A stretch of 6,220 bases of DNA, from the NCBI GenBank assembly GCA_030600405.1, contig JAUVMD010000086.1, positions 1-6,220 on the forward strand, in the 5' to 3' direction. The stretch comes from Nitrospirota bacterium (GTDB taxonomy: Bacteria; Nitrospinota; Nitrospinia; Nitrospinales; Nitrospinaceae). The notes below the pieces were generated by a model. That model saw only the letters and a program-made list of their open reading frames with translations. It searched no databases and was not told where the DNA came from. Shown here in pieces: positions 1-5,056 of this stretch. Numbering within the stretch: position 1 is the stretch's first letter; every line of letters begins with the position of its first letter. The position numbers and the translations under genes were made by a program.

Positions 1-1
1 A

Positions 2-289
2 CTGATGCAACCTTTGAATCTTTATTTTGGGGGAGGCCTCGGTGTAGCGACCGCACAACTGGAAACAATTTCGCTGGGCCAGGCGATCAACGCCAATGAA
101 ACACTGTTCGCTTATCAATTGGAAGCCGGTATCGGCTGGAACTACAATCCCAAGGTAAACTTCAGCATGGGATACCGCTTCTTTGACGCGGCCGATCCGG
201 AATTTGTTTTGCCCGCAGGGCAACGGGTCCGAATGGATTTGGAAAACCACGAACTAATCCTGAAAATGCGGTATCTGTTCAATCTTTAA
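2..289 (+). CDS. Outer-membrane beta-barrel protein, C-terminal part (5' end outside window)
   Basis: This is the C-terminal end of a small outer-membrane barrel protein. The frame is open to the left edge, so the ATG at position 5 is probably internal and the gene starts upstream. The visible ~95 residues show alternating hydrophobic and polar strands, a glycine-rich strand (LYFGGGLGVA), a GYRFF strand and a DPEFVL loop. The same elements recur in the same order in the next gene (PYLGVGLGFG, GYRYF, DPDFIL), so the two are tandem paralogues. The chain ends in an aromatic-rich strand (MRYLFNL), but the last residue is Leu rather than the usual Phe of a BAM recognition signal. The family is probably the OmpA/opacity-like 8-strand barrel group; this is inferred from pattern, not from a catalytic motif. 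It might be structural or a porin-like adhesin; the ligand is unknown. Confidence 0.8.
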   Translation: MMQPLNLYFGGGLGVATAQLETISLGQAINANETLFAYQLEAGIGWNYNPKVNFSMGYRFFDAADPEFVLPAGQRVRMDLENHELILKMRYLFNL

Positions 290-321
290 GCACCATCCCC
301 ATCGGACTTCATAACCCACTC

Positions 322-344
322 AATCAAACCCTTTGATTAAGGGT
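322..344 (+). terminator. Possible weak terminator or hairpin after first barrel gene
   Basis: Two overlapping perfect inverted repeats lie about 35 bases past the stop codon. AATCAAA (322-328) pairs with TTTGATT (332-338) around CCC, and ACCCTT (328-333) pairs with AAGGGT (339-344). They share bases, so only one can form at a time. No clean T-run follows (CCTTTAAATT), so termination here would be weak. Confidence 0.3.
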
Positions 345-382
345 CCTTTAAATTATCCCAGAAACACCTGTTTTAAATTCGA

Positions 383-411
383 TTGCGGGGTTTCCACCCA
401 TTTGTTATTCT
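383..411 (+). promoter_or_regulatory. Weak candidate sigma-70 promoter for second barrel gene
   Basis: TTGCGG (383-388) and TATTCT (406-411) are separated by 17 bases and lie just upstream of the second barrel gene. The -35 match is poor (3 of 6) and the -10 match fair (4 of 6). The position, about 40 bases ahead of the start codon, is sensible, but read-through from the upstream paralogue is an equally good explanation. Confidence 0.25.
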
Positions 412-449
412 CGACGCAGTTTAAAAGGGTTCTAACTTGAGGAGGGTAT

Positions 450-1058
450 ATGAAACGTATTGCTGGATTGGTCACTGGAGTTCTTGTACTTCTTTTCGCA
501 ACGCAGTTATGGGCGCAAAATCGTCCTGAGGGTATGTACCTTTCAGGAAACATCGGGTTCGGTATCCGGTCGGATTCCAAACTGACCGGCTCCGCAGGAC
601 AGTTTGACAATGATCCAGCTTTCGTTATCAATGGCGCAGTCGGCATTAAATTAAAGGAAAATTTTCGAGTGGAAGGCGAAATTGGATATCATTTGAATGC
701 CGCCGACAGAACCTCGAACGGCCAAGACTTTACCTTTTCCGTCCTCAGCTTTATGGGCAATGCATATTTTGATATTCCTACCCAATCGCCCCTGACACCT
801 TATCTGGGAGTGGGCCTTGGTTTTGGGATTGCCGGTGGCAGTGAAGATTCTTTTGGTTCCTCCGATTCGGATTTGGTGGGTGCCGTCCAATTGATGGCGG
901 GCTTGGGCTATGACATCAGCCCCAAAGCCACGCTGACGTTTGGTTATCGCTATTTCACCACAACGGATCCGGATTTTATTTTGGCGACAACGGGGGGACC
1001 CTTCGAAACCGAATACTCCAGTCACGATTTCCTGTTCGGAGCCCGCTTCAGGTTCTAA
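450..1058 (+). CDS. Outer-membrane beta-barrel protein (opacity/OmpA-like barrel)
   Basis: A complete 202-residue predicted outer-membrane barrel protein. Residues 1-22 form a Sec signal peptide: Lys-Arg, a hydrophobic core (GLVTGVLVLLFA), and likely cleavage after LWA. The mature ~180 residues alternate short amphipathic strands and polar loops, the right size for an eight-strand barrel. The segment at 116-128 (TPYLGVGLGFGIA) resembles the signature of the OMP_b-brl/opacity family, and the chain ends in FLFGARFRF, a good BAM-type C-terminal signal with terminal Phe. The start is fixed by GAGGAGGG at 439-446, just ahead of the ATG. The upstream gene is a paralogue, so this is a tandem duplication. 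Pore, adhesin or structural roles cannot be told apart, and no ligand-binding motif is visible. Fold assignment is fairly sure; function is unknown. Confidence 0.87.
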   Translation: MKRIAGLVTGVLVLLFATQLWAQNRPEGMYLSGNIGFGIRSDSKLTGSAGQFDNDPAFVINGAVGIKLKENFRVEGEIGYHLNAADRTSNGQDFTFSVLSFMGNAYFDIPTQSPLTPYLGVGLGFGIAGGSEDSFGSSDSDLVGAVQLMAGLGYDISPKATLTFGYRYFTTTDPDFILATTGGPFETEYSSHDFLFGARFRF

Positions 1059-1113
1059 GAATTATCCCTCCAAAGGGCGGGCGGCTTTCCGCTGGAACCG
1101 AATAACCCTCCTG

Positions 1114-1140
1114 AGGCGGGCCTCATACCGCCTTGTTTAT
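1114..1140 (+). terminator. Probable Rho-independent terminator after second barrel gene
   Basis: AGGCGG (1114-1119) and CCGCCT (1128-1133) form a 6-bp GC-rich stem with an 8-base loop, followed by a T-rich but interrupted tract (TGTTTATTTCC). It lies about 55 bases after the barrel-protein stop codon and before the next promoter candidate, where a terminator is expected. The imperfect T-run lowers certainty. Confidence 0.5.
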
Positions 1141-1152
1141 TTCCTTCTTCCA

Positions 1153-1180
1153 TTGAATTTCCGTAAAAAAGGCCTATATT
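1153..1180 (+). promoter_or_regulatory. Candidate sigma-70 promoter for the di-haem protein gene
   Basis: TTGAAT (1153-1158; 4 of 6) and TATATT (1175-1180; 5 of 6) are spaced by 16 bases, just after the terminator-like hairpin. A start near 1187 would give a leader of about 145 bases that begins shortly before the strong inverted repeat at 1204-1242. CCTAT (1173-1177) and ATAGG (1187-1191) form a small inverted repeat around the -10 box, which could be an operator or chance. Confidence 0.45.
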
Positions 1181-1203
1181 TTTGTCATAGGTTGTAAACC
1201 CAC

Positions 1204-1242
1204 GGGTTTCCCTGCCCAGGCAAGGCTTGCAAGGGGAAACCC
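1204..1242 (+). repeat. Strong inverted repeat in the leader of the di-haem protein gene
   Basis: GGGTTTCCC (1204-1212) is the exact reverse complement of GGGAAACCC (1234-1242). Inside it, GCAAG (1220-1224) and CTTGC (1226-1230) are also complementary, though a one-base loop would have to open by a pair or two. No T-run follows, so it is not an ordinary terminator. If transcription starts near 1187 it would form a stable hairpin near the 5' end of the mRNA, which might stabilise the message. It could equally be a protein-binding DNA palindrome or a dispersed intergenic repeat. Confidence 0.65.
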
Positions 1243-1332
1243 AGCTTGGTGGTCCCAATTAAAACAATCGACCGCGGGGGCCCATTTCGTCCGGTCCTGT
1301 CAAGCGGTCTGATATCGTAAAGGGGGTTACTC

Positions 1333-2436
1333 ATGAACCGGTCGATTTTCAAGATGCCGCTCCTTTTGGCCTTAACCGCTATCTTTTTGTGCCACCCCAC
1401 TCTTGTTCGATCCAACCACTCGGAGGACCATTCCGGTATCTCCGCCCGACGTGCGGCGGACTATGTCCACGGTGTAATTGAAGCCGGCCGCACCACCTAT
1501 TCCCAGACTATTGTGGACCGTCTCGGCAAATCGGATTCTCTTAAAACTACCGAGAATTGGAAACGAGAAAACACCCTTCCCCTACCGGCGCAATTTTTGA
1601 TGATGTCCTCCCGCATGTCGAATCAACGCGGGATCGGAATGCGTTACCGGTTGATGAGCCTGTGGCCAATCAATCCCAAGAATGCTCCCCCCTCCCAAAC
1701 GGAGAAACGCGGTTTGAAACAGGTGGCGCAAAAACCCGACCAACCCTTTACCTGGGTCGTCCAGAAAAACGGTGCCTGGTTTTACGAAGCCATCTACCCG
1801 GATAAAGCAGTGGCCGAATCCTGCGTCTCCTGCCACAACCATCACCCGAAAAGTCCCAAAACCGATTTCAAAATCGGGGACGTCATGGGCGGAATCGTGA
1901 TTGATCTTCCCCTGGGAAGGCGATTCAATAAAAAACCGAGCGACAAATTTCTGTTTCCTCCGGAAGTGGTGGCGGACTATGTCCATTCCATCCTGGAGTC
2001 GAATCGGGCTGTCTATGCCAAGCATATTGTGGATCGCCTCGAAAGCAGAGGGGTTATGTCTGCCAGCGAAAATTGGAAACAAGACAATACCCTGATGCTC
2101 CCGGCGCAGTTTTTGATGAACACCAGCCGTCTGGTCCGGCAAAAAGGGTTGGGCCTTGACTTTCAGTTGATCAGCCTTTGGCCCATCAATATGAAAAATA
2201 GCCCGGGTAATGAGTTTGAGCAGATGGGGCTGGAAACAGTGGAGTATCATCCCATCCGACCCTATAGCGGCCGGGTCAAAGTAGGACGCAAACAGTTTTT
2301 TCAATCCATTTATCCGGATTTGGCGGTCGCCCCAGCTTGCGTCGAATGCCACAACGCCCATCCGAAAAGCCCTAAACGGGATTTTAAACTGCTGGACGTC
2401 ATGGGGGGAGTGGTGGTAACACTACCCATCCCCTAA
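1333..2436 (+). CDS. Exported di-haem c-type cytochrome with two tandem Tll0287-like (DUF3365) domains
   Basis: A 367-residue exported protein made of two copies of the Tll0287-like/DUF3365 domain, a PAS-like fold that binds c-type haem and occurs both as free cytochromes and as sensor modules. Residues 1-27 look like a Sec signal peptide. Domain 1 (about 42-194) has the haem motif CVSCH at 164-168; domain 2 (about 214-366) has CVECH at 336-340. Each copy also carries the family-like blocks ENWK..NT, LPAQFLM, SLWPIN.KN and DVMGG. The copies align without gaps at an offset of exactly 172 residues, with about half the positions identical by hand count. Two CXXCH motifs imply two covalent haems attached in the periplasm. 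No kinase, cyclase or other output domain is present, so electron transfer or soluble redox/gas sensing are both possible. The start is supported by AGGGGG at 1321-1326, six bases before ATG. It is convergent with the MlaC-like gene. Confidence 0.88.
   Translation: MNRSIFKMPLLLALTAIFLCHPTLVRSNHSEDHSGISARRAADYVHGVIEAGRTTYSQTIVDRLGKSDSLKTTENWKRENTLPLPAQFLMMSSRMSNQRGIGMRYRLMSLWPINPKNAPPSQTEKRGLKQVAQKPDQPFTWVVQKNGAWFYEAIYPDKAVAESCVSCHNHHPKSPKTDFKIGDVMGGIVIDLPLGRRFNKKPSDKFLFPPEVVADYVHSILESNRAVYAKHIVDRLESRGVMSASENWKQDNTLMLPAQFLMNTSRLVRQKGLGLDFQLISLWPINMKNSPGNEFEQMGLETVEYHPIRPYSGRVKVGRKQFFQSIYPDLAVAPACVECHNAHPKSPKRDFKLLDVMGGVVVTLPIP
1456..1914 (+). repeat. Internal duplication, copy 1 (Tll0287-like domain 1)
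   Basis: This codes for residues 42-194 of the di-haem protein and repeats at 1972-2430 with an offset of exactly 516 bases. About 79 of 153 residues match by hand count. Some DNA identity survives (for example GCGGACTATGTCCA in both copies), so this is a true tandem duplication rather than two unrelated haem domains. The haem site is C164/C167/H168. Confidence 0.85.
1972..2430 (+). repeat. Internal duplication, copy 2 (Tll0287-like domain 2)
   Basis: This codes for residues 214-366 and ends one codon before the last residue of the protein. It is collinear with copy 1 with no net insertion or deletion. The haem site is C336/C339/H340. The copies differ most in the stretch before the haem motif (about residues 287-322 here, 115-150 in copy 1) and are nearly identical around the haem motif and the LPAQFLM block, so haem binding appears to be kept in both. 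Confidence 0.85.
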
Positions 2437-2441
2437 AACCA

Positions 2442-2478
2442 AAAAAACCCAAGAGCCTAAAAGGCTCTTGGGTTTTTT
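2442..2478. terminator. Perfect bidirectional intrinsic terminator between convergent genes
   Basis: CCCAAGAGCCT (2448-2458) pairs perfectly with AGGCTCTTGGG (2462-2472) around an AAA loop. The stem is flanked by an A-tract (2441-2447) and a T-tract (2473-2478), so either strand yields an 11-bp GC-rich hairpin followed by U residues. It lies just past the stop of the di-haem gene on the plus strand and past the stop of the MlaC-like gene on the minus strand, so it can end both transcripts. Confidence 0.95.
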
Positions 2479-2481
2479 CTA

Positions 2482-2513
2482 AAACCGCCTGTCGAGGGGG
2501 GATCAGGCGGTTT
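2482..2513 (-). terminator. Second hairpin overlapping the 3' end of the MlaC-like gene
   Basis: AAACCGCCTG (2482-2491) and CAGGCGGTTT (2504-2513) form a perfect 10-bp stem with a 12-base C-rich loop (minus-strand sense). The stem includes the last codons and stop of the minus-strand MlaC-like gene. Read on the minus strand it is followed by TTAG and then the A-tract of the neighbouring terminator, so its U-run is short. It probably works with the hairpin at 2442-2478 as a double terminator, or protects the mRNA 3' end. Confidence 0.6.
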
Positions 2514-3192
2514 GTTCTTCAAGTCGTTTTAATAGTCCCTTAAATGATTCCTGCTGGATCACTTTCGTAAACTGGAAACGGTAATTGCGGACCATGCTGA
2601 CTCCCTGCACCAGGAAATCATACACCCGCCATTCTTTGCCGACCCGCCTCAACTTGTAATAAATGGCAATGGTCCGGTCCGAGCTCACGATGTTGGTCTT
2701 GATAAAGGCATAGTCGCCCTTGACCCGCTCGCTCAGGAAATGCACCTTGCCACCCTGGAAATTTTCGATCATGTGCATATACGATTTCTCCAGGAGCTTT
2801 TTGAACAAACGAGTGAATTGTGTCTGCTCTTTTCGCGAGCGGCTGCCCCAAATATTGTCCAAGGTATGCATGGCCATCTGTCGAAAATCGAACCGTTGCC
2901 CGATCACCTTGCGCAAAGCCAACTTGCGTGACTGACTATCCTTCTTCATATTCTCGTCGGTCACAATTTCCAAAACCTGATCCACTGTCAATTTCAAATC
3001 GGTCGCGGCTTCGGAAAACCCGAAACCCGTTGTGCCCACCGCCGCTACTTTAATCGGCTCGGATTTGGAAATTTTTTTCTGGGGGGTATCAGCTTTGGAC
3101 GCTACCGCATTTTTGGATAGCGCCAAGGAAGGTACGATCAGCAGGAAAGAAACCGCAACGCTCACTAAATAAAATTTTCGGTTACTTCCCAT
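2503..3192 (-). CDS. mlaC: MlaC/Ttg2D-family periplasmic phospholipid-binding protein
   Basis: A 229-residue protein of the MlaC/Ttg2D family (PF05494). MlaC proteins carry phospholipids across the periplasm between the outer-membrane MlaA complex and the inner-membrane MlaFEDB ABC transporter. Residues 1-26 form a signal peptide (hydrophobic SVAVSFLLIVPSLALS). A Lys/Ser/Thr-rich linker (27 to about 66) leads into the domain at about 69-225. Recognisable family features are the VDQVLEIV start, IGQRFDFRQMAMHTLDNIW, the helix FTRLFKKLLEKSYMHMIENF, IAIYYKLR, KEWRVYDFLVQGVSMVRNYR and the C-terminal FKGLLKRLEE. The ribosome binding site AAGGGAG (3199-3205, minus sense) sits six bases before ATG. 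No mlaA, B, D, E or F gene is visible in the window, so it is a stand-alone copy here. Partner genes could lie elsewhere, and a hopanoid- or toluene-tolerance-type variant role is possible. Confidence 0.88.
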   Translation of the reverse strand: MGSNRKFYLVSVAVSFLLIVPSLALSKNAVASKADTPQKKISKSEPIKVAAVGTTGFGFSEAATDLKLTVDQVLEIVTDENMKKDSQSRKLALRKVIGQRFDFRQMAMHTLDNIWGSRSRKEQTQFTRLFKKLLEKSYMHMIENFQGGKVHFLSERVKGDYAFIKTNIVSSDRTIAIYYKLRRVGKEWRVYDFLVQGVSMVRNYRFQFTKVIQQESFKGLLKRLEEQTA

Positions 3193-3327
3193 GAAATACT
3201 CCCTTCAAACTGCTATGTCCTTTATCTCTTGCACTCTCCATGCCACCCAGAGAAAGCTTTAGGTCGTAACAGCGCAAATCCTTCTAAATCAAAATAAACA
3301 TTACGAAAAATCAATTGGCGCATTAAT

Positions 3328-3357
3328 AATATAACATGGAAAATGAAGGTAAATCAA
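3328..3357 (-). promoter_or_regulatory. Candidate sigma-70 promoter for the MlaC-like gene
   Basis: On the minus strand, TTGATT (3352-3357; 4 of 6) and TATATT (3328-3333; 5 of 6) are spaced by 18 bases. A start near 3321 would give a leader of about 130 bases before the MlaC-like start codon. The surrounding DNA is AT-rich, where chance matches are common. Confidence 0.35.
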
Positions 3358-3545
3358 CAAAATTTCACACATTCTCACTCGAAATACATCCATTTTTGTA
3401 TACACTCCGGCTTACTGATTGAATTTATGGGTCTAGGGATTTAATAAAAAATTAAAAAATTTTACGACCTCTGGAAAAAGAAGACATAATTAGCTCTCGA
3501 TAAAAGACGGAATCATGTGAAAATGGCTTTGACCCTATAATTTCT

Positions 3546-3597
3546 GGTTTTCCAAGAGAGGCTCTTCGTTTCTACCGGTTGGCCTTGGCAGAAAACC
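3546..3597 (+). other. Possible structured RNA or cruciform element
   Basis: GGTTTTC (3546-3552) is complementary to GAAAACC (3591-3597). Inside, CAAG (3553-3556) can pair with CTTG (3584-3587) across a 3-base bulge. A perfect TATAAT lies directly before it at 3536-3541, so a transcript could start at the base of the stem. No good -35 box is present at the right distance and no T-run follows, so this is only a candidate small RNA or DNA palindrome. Confidence 0.25.
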
Positions 3598-3812
3598 CCT
3601 GTGAAAATAAAGGCAAAATGCGATAACAAAGTATTTTCAGGACTGCGTCGACCAGCCCTATCTATACTCAATACTCAGCAAAATCCCTGTTTCTGGAAAA
3701 ATTCGCATTTTTCATTCTTGCTCAATTTCATCCTGCAGTTTATTGTTGCAATGATGCTCCAACACCCAAACCGGGTAATTCTCCTCTTCCGGCCCTGCCC
3801 CGATAAATCCAG

Positions 3813-3841
3813 TTGACAGCACCCGGTGAATTGAGAATAAT
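3813..3841 (+). promoter_or_regulatory. Near-consensus sigma-70 promoter of the molybdenum cofactor operon
   Basis: TTGACA (3813-3818) is a perfect -35 box. The -10 box AATAAT (3836-3841) matches 5 of 6, and the spacing is the ideal 17 bases. A start near 3848 gives a leader of about 80 bases to the MobB-MobA start codon. The spacer holds the small palindrome CACCCGGTG (3820-3828), and its ACCCGGT is the reverse complement of ACCGGGT at 3770-3776. This pair could be an operator, but no known regulator site is recognised. Confidence 0.7.
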
Positions 3842-3885
3842 AAACATAATTTCCAATATTTGAATGGGTTAACGGACCCTCTCGC

Positions 3886-3909
3886 ACGGGCCGCGCCTGT
3901 TTGTTTTTT
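3886..3909 (+). terminator. Terminator-like hairpin in the leader of the molybdenum cofactor operon (possible attenuator)
   Basis: ACGGGC (3886-3891) pairs with GCCTGT (3895-3900) with one G-U pair and a CGC loop, and is followed at once by TTGTTTTTT (3901-3909). This is the form of an intrinsic terminator. It lies downstream of the promoter at 3813-3841 and only about 20 bases before the start codon, so it would act within the leader. It could be an attenuator for the operon, or a terminator for transcription arriving from upstream. Confidence 0.5.
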
Positions 3910-3928
3910 AAAGGGATAAGGCATTTCT

Positions 3929-5056
3929 ATGGACCGGTACTGGGAACGATTCAAAACCCCCTTCATCTGTTTCGCGGGATTTTCCGGAGTAGGCAAAACC
4001 ACCCTGCTGGAGCACATGATCCGCCGCTTTAAAGAAGACCGTATCCGCGTCGGTTATTACAAGCACGATGCCCACCGGTTCCAGGTGGATAAAAAAGGTA
4101 AAGACACCCAACGCGGGGCCGAGGCGGGAGCCGGCATTGTCACCATCAACGATCCCGAACATTTCGCAGTGATCGGCGATAATCCTTTCAAGAAACGCAC
4201 CATCACCCACGCGCTGGAACAATGCGACTGCATCCTCATCGAAGGCTACAAAAAATCACCGTTCGACAAGATCGTGTTGCTCGACGCCGACGGCAAACTG
4301 CCCATCGCCGCCGATGATCCCGGCATCAAGGCTATCATTCATCAGGGCGTGATCGAGGACACCTCGTTCACGGAACACGGTATTCCCCTGTTCCACCGCG
4401 ACGAAGCCGATAAAATCTACCAATTCGTGAAGGATCACTTTTACAACTGCACCAGTCCGCTGCTCGGCGGCGTGTTCATCGGCGGACAGAGCAAGCGCAT
4501 GGGCCTGCCCAAGTTTTCGCTCTCCTACCAGGGCCAGTCGGAAACCGAGCGCATGGTAACGATGCTCTCCAGTTTCTGTGACCAAGTTTATCTCTCGGCC
4601 CGGCAGGAACAGGATCTCAGCACCATCGGCGGCTTGCAGCAATGCGGGCGCATCAACGACGAACATTACGGCCTCGGCCCGGTCGGCGGGCTCGCCACCT
4701 TAATGGGCACCCATCCCGACAAGGCCTGGCTGATCACCGCCTGCGACATGCCGTTCCTGCAAGAAGACGCCATCGAGCGCATCGTGGGCGAGCGCGATCC
4801 GCTCCGCTATGGCACCTGTTTTCTACAGAAAGGCGGGATCGGGGTGGAACCGATGTGCGCCATTTACGAACCGAAGTTCATCGTGCCGCTGTTTGAAGCC
4901 TTATCGCGCCGCGAGTTGTCCCTGACGCGCATCATCAGCGACCTGCCGTTCAAACACGTGACCGTGTCCCCATCCGAGCGGACGCATTTCACCAACGTCA
5001 ATACCCCGGAAGAATACGAAGTTGCACGCACGCAACGCGAGCAGGAGGATGGCTAG
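3929..5056 (+). CDS. mobBA: MobB-MobA fusion: molybdopterin-guanine dinucleotide biosynthesis adaptor and guanylyltransferase
   Basis: A 375-residue cytoplasmic fusion for the last step of molybdenum cofactor synthesis. The MobB half (about 9-172) is a P-loop GTP-binding adaptor: Walker A GFSGVGKTT at 17-25, KHDAHRF at 45-51, KDTQRGAEAGA at 58-68 and IEGYKKSPFDKI at 104-115. The MobA half (about 177-370) is the guanylyltransferase that transfers GMP from GTP to molybdopterin: GGQSKRMGLPK at 185-195 binds nucleotide, then YGLGPVGGL at 247-255, ACDMPFL at 271-277 with its metal-binding Asp273, and the C-terminal NVNTPEE. All key motifs are intact in both halves, so both should be active. TAAGG (3917-3921) is the likely ribosome binding site. 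The stop codon directly abuts the moeA start, so the two are one operon. The order MobB then MobA in one chain is notable; the reverse order is the one I know better. Confidence 0.93.
   Translation: MDRYWERFKTPFICFAGFSGVGKTTLLEHMIRRFKEDRIRVGYYKHDAHRFQVDKKGKDTQRGAEAGAGIVTINDPEHFAVIGDNPFKKRTITHALEQCDCILIEGYKKSPFDKIVLLDADGKLPIAADDPGIKAIIHQGVIEDTSFTEHGIPLFHRDEADKIYQFVKDHFYNCTSPLLGGVFIGGQSKRMGLPKFSLSYQGQSETERMVTMLSSFCDQVYLSARQEQDLSTIGGLQQCGRINDEHYGLGPVGGLATLMGTHPDKAWLITACDMPFLQEDAIERIVGERDPLRYGTCFLQKGGIGVEPMCAIYEPKFIVPLFEALSRRELSLTRIISDLPFKHVTVSPSERTHFTNVNTPEEYEVARTQREQEDG
5043..5050 (+). promoter_or_regulatory. Ribosome binding site of moeA inside the end of the MobB-MobA gene
   Basis: AGGAGGAT lies within the last codons of the upstream gene, with AGGAGG eight bases before the ATG at 5057. 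The alternative ATG at 5063 would be 14 bases away, so 5057 is the better start. The upstream stop TAG (5054-5056) touches this ATG, so translational coupling is likely. Confidence 0.8.

Larger units (their letters stand above)
3193..3812. other. Non-coding stretch, AT-rich in first half, no supported gene
   Basis: About 620 bases with no open frame that looks like a protein. The part near 3280-3500 is clearly richer in A and T than its neighbours. Visible structure includes a fold at 3546-3597, an inverted repeat TGAAAATA (3602-3609)/TATTTTCA (3632-3639), and an AT-rich hairpin GAAAAAT (3696-3702)/ATTTTTC (3707-3713) with a TCGC loop. Divergent transcription for the MlaC-like gene (minus) and the molybdenum cofactor operon (plus) must start in or next to it. 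A small RNA is possible but not shown. Confidence 0.6.

Noticed and set aside
940..1197. Plus-strand open frame (85 codons) overlapping the end of the second barrel gene
   Set aside because: It is out of frame with a strong gene, runs through the terminator hairpin and has no ribosome binding site.
1582..2361. Long minus-strand open frame (259 codons) opposite the di-haem gene
   Set aside because: It lies wholly inside the plus-strand gene, which has a signal peptide, two haem motifs and a ribosome binding site. The reverse frame shows no family signature and is explained by codon bias.
3601..3816. Short plus-strand open frame (71 codons) in the non-coding gap
   Set aside because: It starts with GTG without a ribosome binding site, has no recognisable pattern, and overlaps inverted repeats and the promoter at 3813.
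3848..3928. Moco riboswitch in the leader of the cofactor operon
   Set aside because: The leader is only about 80 bases and I could not find the multi-stem layout of the known Moco RNA; only one terminator-like hairpin is visible.
3712..4017. Minus-strand open frame (101 codons) over the promoter and start of mobBA
   Set aside because: It overlaps a near-consensus promoter, a hairpin and the P-loop coding region on the other strand, and has no family signature.
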